Positions 60,672-64,000 of a DNA stretch of 64,000 nucleotides are shown here, one piece after another (positions within the stretch are counted from its first letter, which is position 1; each line of letters starts with the position of its first letter). The position numbers were made by a program, and so were the translations under genes. Under the pieces are notes generated by a model. That model was not told the DNA's origin, did no database searches, and saw only the letters and a list, made by a program, of their open reading frames with translations. This DNA is from Candidatus Fimivivens faecavium (GTDB taxonomy: Bacteria; Bacillota; Clostridia; Oscillospirales; Ruminococcaceae): positions 35,988 to 99,987 of the forward strand of contig DVKH01000031.1 in assembly GCA_018716105.1 (NCBI GenBank). Reading direction: 5' to 3'.

Positions 60672-61747
60672 TGTATGAGGAGATTACCTATGAAGGGCTG
60701 CTGAAAACAATGCTTTCAGCGGCGAAGGACAGCAACCCGAACATCGACACCCGAGAGGGATCGGTGGTTTGGTATGGGCTGGCTCCGGCGGCGGTGGAAA
60801 TGAAAAACCTGTATCTTGCGCTCGACGAGATGCTGGATGAAACCTTTGCCGACACCGCGAGCCGGGAGTGCCTGGTGCGGCGGGCAGCGGAGCGGGGGCT
60901 CTCGCCGTATCCGGCGGAAAAGGCGGTCGCTGAAGGGGTGTTCACACCAGCGTCGCTTTCGGTGCCGATCGGCGCGCGGTTTGGGCGGGACGGGGTTTAT
61001 TTCCGGACCGCCGGGAAGACGGCGGACGGCGTCTACCGGCTCGAATGCGACACCGCCGGGGAGGCGGGGAACGTCTCTCCGGGGGCGCTGCTCCCGGTCG
61101 ATTATATCGATGGGCTGGGGACGGCGACCCTCACGGAAATCCTGATCCCCGGCGAGGACGAGGAGGATACCGAAGCGTTCCGAAAGCGGTATTTCAGCGC
61201 GATGGACGCCAAGGCCTACGGCGGAAACGCCGCGGATTACCGGGAAAAGGTCGGCGCGCTTGCGGGCGTCGGCGGCGTCAAGGTGGAACCCGCCTGGAAC
61301 GGCGGCGGGACGGTCCGGCTGGTCCTGATCGACGCTGCGCTGCGCGCGCCGTCAGAAGAGCTGATCGCCTCGGTCCAAGATGCCGTGGACCCATCCGGCC
61401 TGGAAGGCGAAGGCGCCGGGATCGCGCCGATCGGCCATGTGGTGACGGTGCAGGGCGTGGAGGAGAGACAGGTGGCGGTTGGGACCACGCTCGTTTATCA
61501 GGACGGATGGGGCTGGGAGGATGTAAGGCCCTACGCCGAGGCGGCGGTGGACGAATACTTTCTTGAGCTTGCAAAGAGCTGGGCCGGCGCGGAAAACCCC
61601 CTTGTGGTCCGGATCAGCCAGATCGACAACCGGCTGCTGAATCTGGCCGGCGTGATGGACGTGGGCGGGACCACCCTCAACGGATACACGGAAAACCTGA
61701 CACTGGGGCAATACCAGATCCCGGTGAGGGGGGAGATGCATGGATAG
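60671..61747 (+). CDS. Baseplate J/gp47 family protein (XkdT-like)
   Basis: A 358-residue baseplate wedge protein: N-terminal NPNIDTREGSVVWYGLAPAAVEMKN-type segment (residues 17-40), central ILIPGEDEEDTEAFRKRYFS, and a C-terminal VRISQIDNRLLNLAGV. These are Baseplate_J hallmarks. The ATG at 60671 overlaps the previous stop by one base. Confidence 0.93.
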   Translation: MYEEITYEGLLKTMLSAAKDSNPNIDTREGSVVWYGLAPAAVEMKNLYLALDEMLDETFADTASRECLVRRAAERGLSPYPAEKAVAEGVFTPASLSVPIGARFGRDGVYFRTAGKTADGVYRLECDTAGEAGNVSPGALLPVDYIDGLGTATLTEILIPGEDEEDTEAFRKRYFSAMDAKAYGGNAADYREKVGALAGVGGVKVEPAWNGGGTVRLVLIDAALRAPSEELIASVQDAVDPSGLEGEGAGIAPIGHVVTVQGVEERQVAVGTTLVYQDGWGWEDVRPYAEAAVDEYFLELAKSWAGAENPLVVRISQIDNRLLNLAGVMDVGGTTLNGYTENLTLGQYQIPVRGEMHG

Positions 61748-62363
61748 GGCGATTTTGGATTATCTGCCGCCTGCGGTCAGGGACCTCAGGGAGATGCGCG
61801 CGCTGGCGGCCGGGCAGGAGAGGGTTCTTTCCGCCCTCTGGGATGCGGTGAAGGCGGCGTTCAACGACCAGTATGCGGCGTCTCTCAGCGAAAACGGCGT
61901 GTCGCGCTGGGAAAAAATCCTCGGCATCACCCCGAAGGGCGGCGACACCCTCGGCAACCGGCGCACACGGGTTCTGACCCGGCTGCTGGAGCAGATCCCG
62001 GTGACCAAGAGGACCCTGAATCAGCAGCTTTTGGCGATGTGCGGCAAGAACGGCTACCGGATGGAGCTGGATCCCGCGCGCTATACGCTCGGCGTTCTGA
62101 TCGCGGTCAATTCGTCAGCGCTGCTTTCGAGCGTCGGTGAGCTGGTGCGCAAAAGCGTCCCGGCGAACCTTTTGGTGCAGGTGGGATATCTTTACAACCG
62201 GCATCGCGAACTCTCGCCGTTTGGGCATGAGGAACTTGGACGGTACACGCACCGGCAGCTCAGGGAGGTTCTTTTTATCATGCAGACCTATCAAAATCTG
62301 GCCGGGCGGACCCACGAGCAGCTCGCGCAGAAAAAACAATTTGAGATAGCAATGGAGGCGTGA
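61740..62363 (+). CDS. DUF2313 family tail protein (XkdU-like, gpI-like)
   Basis: A 207-residue protein with the XkdU pattern (YLPPAVRDLREMRALAAGQE, VSRWEKILGITPKGGDTLGN, RRTRVLTRLLEQIPVT). It connects baseplate wedge and fibres. The ATG at 61740 overlaps the upstream gene by 8 bases. Confidence 0.9.
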   Translation: MDRAILDYLPPAVRDLREMRALAAGQERVLSALWDAVKAAFNDQYAASLSENGVSRWEKILGITPKGGDTLGNRRTRVLTRLLEQIPVTKRTLNQQLLAMCGKNGYRMELDPARYTLGVLIAVNSSALLSSVGELVRKSVPANLLVQVGYLYNRHRELSPFGHEELGRYTHRQLREVLFIMQTYQNLAGRTHEQLAQKKQFEIAMEA

Positions 62364-62367
62364 CATT

Positions 62368-63057
62368 ATGGCGGCGGAACAGACCGCGAATTTAAATCTC
62401 CTGCTCGACGGGGAGGACGAATTCTACGATATCGGGAAATTCAATCAGAATTTTGAGAAGATCGACATATTTGCGGGGGAGATTGAGCGGAAGACCGATC
62501 CGCAAGCGGCGCGAATCGCGATGGGGCTGGGGGATACGACGGGGCCGGTCCCCGTTGCGAACGGCGGCACCGGGGCGAGCGATGCGGCGGGGGCCAGGGC
62601 GAATCTCGGCGCGGTGAGCAGGGGCGGCGACACCATGACGGGGACGCTGAAAGCGCCGGGACTTGCCGCCGACTCGTCGGACCGGTATACGTTTGTACAA
62701 ATCCAGAAAGACGGAGTGACCCGCTCGTCTTTATATGCGGATGCCGAAAACGATTTGACGGTGCTGCGCGGCTATGACAAAACCGGCGGCCAATATAAAG
62801 AAATGATCCTTGACTATAACGAGGGCGCGCTGTTCGTCCCCGCGCTGGCGGTGAACTCTGCAAGTCCCTATCCCGGCATCCAAATCAAACGCAGCGGGGT
62901 GCTGCAGGCCGCGTTGTATGCAGATCCGGAAACGTCCTGCACGGTGCTGCGGGCATTTGATTCCACCGGAACGAATTACAAAGAATTAAGCCTGAACTGT
63001 GGCAGCGGTATTTTGACTTGGGACGGGAAAAGGGTATTGACCGAATCATCGGATTAA
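62368..63057 (+). CDS. Phage tail fibre protein with internal duplication
   Basis: A 229-residue fibre. The N-terminus (LNLLLDGEDEFYDIGKFNQN) fits baseplate attachment and is followed by a GPVPVANGGTGASDA fibre motif. The rest is two repeats of about 50 residues: YTFVQIQKDGVTRSSLYADA ... and YPGIQIKRSGVLQAALYADP .... It likely belongs to the receptor-binding apparatus. The ATG at 62368 lies 5 bases after the previous stop. Confidence 0.85.
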   Translation: MAAEQTANLNLLLDGEDEFYDIGKFNQNFEKIDIFAGEIERKTDPQAARIAMGLGDTTGPVPVANGGTGASDAAGARANLGAVSRGGDTMTGTLKAPGLAADSSDRYTFVQIQKDGVTRSSLYADAENDLTVLRGYDKTGGQYKEMILDYNEGALFVPALAVNSASPYPGIQIKRSGVLQAALYADPETSCTVLRAFDSTGTNYKELSLNCGSGILTWDGKRVLTESSD

Positions 63058-63136
63058 AAGGCGGGCATCACGAGCGGGGATATGCGGGTTTGGAATCGGC
63101 CGGTCAGGGGAAACGATACCGCGGCGGGAAAAAGAC

Positions 63137-63184
63137 GGCCGGCAGGGAATCCGCTGAAAGGGGATCAGCGCATCTCTGCCGGCC
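63137..63184 (+). terminator. Compound hairpin between the fibre genes
   Basis: GGCCGGCAG (63137-63145) pairs with CTGCCGGCC (63176-63184) around an inner CGCTGA/TCAGCG stem; GGTTCTTT follows. It could be a partial terminator or a remnant of fibre rearrangement. Confidence 0.5.
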
Positions 63185-63213
63185 GGTTCTTTGGACGATG
63201 GAGGAAGTGCATT

Positions 63214-63891
63214 ATGAAACAGACGACAAATTATAAACTCAATAAACCGGATCCCGAGGATTATTACAACATTAACGATCAAAACTCGAATATGGACGTC
63301 ATCGACACGGAGCTTTCGGGACGGGCGCAGAAAAACCACCAGCACGGGGCGGGGGATATCGCCTCGGGGACGCTCCCCGTCGAGAGGGGCGGGACGGGGC
63401 AGGCGAGCCTTTCGGCGGCGCGCAATGCGATGGGCCTGGGGAACACGACCGGGGCGCTGCCGGTTGCAAACGGCGGGACGGGGGCGACAAGCCTGGCGAA
63501 TGTGACGGTGGGGAACGCCGACAAACTGGACGGCAAGCATGCGGCTGACTTTCCGCAGTATGTCACGGGAGTGACGACCCTGGACGATCCGAGCCTGTTC
63601 TTGTCTAAAAAGGTAACGATTGCCAACGCCAAATTTACCGACGCTCCGGATTTTTCGACGGATGGACAGGGCACCGTGATTACCATCACATATGCCGGGA
63701 GCATGGGAAACAAACTGTGGGCGGATCAGATTTTAATTTGCCCTTATGTGACATCGCCCGGCTATCGCTTTCTGCAGCGCCGTTTTCACGTCGCAAACGT
63801 AGAGCAGTGGACGCCGCTTGCCGGGACTTCAGTTTCCGTCCAGAGCGCCGCTCCGAGCAGCCCGAAGGCCGGCGACCTATGGGTCTGGTGA
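63214..63891 (+). CDS. Second tail fibre protein
   Basis: A 225-residue fibre: N-terminal attachment part (KQTTNYKLNKPDPEDYYNIN), a middle with two GGTG fibre motifs (PVERGGTGQASLSAARNAMG; LPVANGGTGATSLANV) and a C-terminal beta-rich domain of about 100 residues, likely receptor-binding. The ATG at 63214 follows GGAGG. The frame opens at 63082, but that part lacks a site. Confidence 0.85.
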   Translation: MKQTTNYKLNKPDPEDYYNINDQNSNMDVIDTELSGRAQKNHQHGAGDIASGTLPVERGGTGQASLSAARNAMGLGNTTGALPVANGGTGATSLANVTVGNADKLDGKHAADFPQYVTGVTTLDDPSLFLSKKVTIANAKFTDAPDFSTDGQGTVITITYAGSMGNKLWADQILICPYVTSPGYRFLQRRFHVANVEQWTPLAGTSVSVQSAAPSSPKAGDLWVW

Positions 63892-63900
63892 GGTGAGAGG

Positions 63901-64000
63901 ATGGGCTTAAAGAGATATGGAACGGACGGCGCGTGGTGCGAGGTTGAGAACGTCCGGCGGTATGCCGCGGGGGCGGGCTGGCAGGATGCGGAGTTTGTCC
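63901..64000 (+). CDS. Partial gene, probable fibre-associated protein (3' truncated by window)
   Basis: Only the first 33 codons are present (MGLKRYGTDGAWCEVENVRR...). The ATG follows GGTGAGAGG, 9 bases after the fibre stop. Short proteins with repeated Trp-containing segments at this site accompany fibres in related clusters; function cannot be given. Confidence 0.6.
   Translation, partial: MGLKRYGTDGAWCEVENVRRYAAGAGWQDAEFV

Noticed and set aside
1..64000. CRISPR arrays, tRNA or rRNA genes, insertion sequences
   Set aside because: No regularly spaced direct repeats, cloverleaf pattern, transposase or terminal inverted repeats were recognised; the only tandem repeats are the collagen and fibre coding repeats.

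Overview
The window looks like chromosome of a GC-rich Clostridia member (Bacillota). An Oscillospirales-type gut lineage is my inference, from the mix of strong AGGAGG-type ribosome sites, TTG and GTG starts, the truB-ribF...rpsO-pnp order, a PyrR attenuator, a CdaR/PucR regulator beside ftsEX, and PBSX/diffocin-like phage-tail genes. Many sigma-A-type promoters with exact 17-bp spacing can be read directly.

Layout. 1-7031: the conserved translation/RNA block truB-ribF-rpsO-pnp, interrupted by a feoA-feoB-Cys-rich iron(II) uptake operon with its own consensus promoter and three 18-bp palindromic boxes. 7352-16193: CNNM-type membrane protein, proline synthesis (proB-proA), an anchored unknown, then leftward gdhA, tatD and metG. 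17027-25834: CdaR/PucR-type regulator, the cell-division/envelope set ftsE-ftsX-M23 peptidase-S41 peptidase, an unknown gene, greA and lysS. 26320-27129: collagen-like surface protein. 27239-32210: PyrR-type attenuator with pyrR-pyrF-carB. 32294-41834: two lipoproteins, a DEAD-box helicase, a UvrD-type helicase and an unknown membrane protein. 42076-43883: split transketolase. 43952-48696: a leftward operon with a strongly structured leader, an HD hydrolase, a LarA-like protein and an unusual superoxide dismutase. 48907-51773: the trkA-trkH potassium system.

52341-64000: a contractile-tail gene cluster. It runs from a RinA-like regulator through an early terminator, tail terminator, sheath, tube, tail chaperone with a -1 frameshift site, tape measure, LysM protein, baseplate proteins and tail fibres. 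No terminase, portal, capsid or integrase gene lies between the host gene trkA and the tail genes, so an R-type tailocin (diffocin-like bacteriocin) is more likely than an intact prophage; the right end is cut by the window. Between the tube and chaperone genes sits a compact cassette with a 30-residue hydrophobic, cationic peptide and a convergent antisense promoter. This is the architecture of a type I toxin-antitoxin system, and I consider it the most interesting item here.

Limits: everything was read by eye. Functions rest on recognised motifs and family knowledge, not on searches. No tRNA, rRNA, IS element or CRISPR array was recognised.
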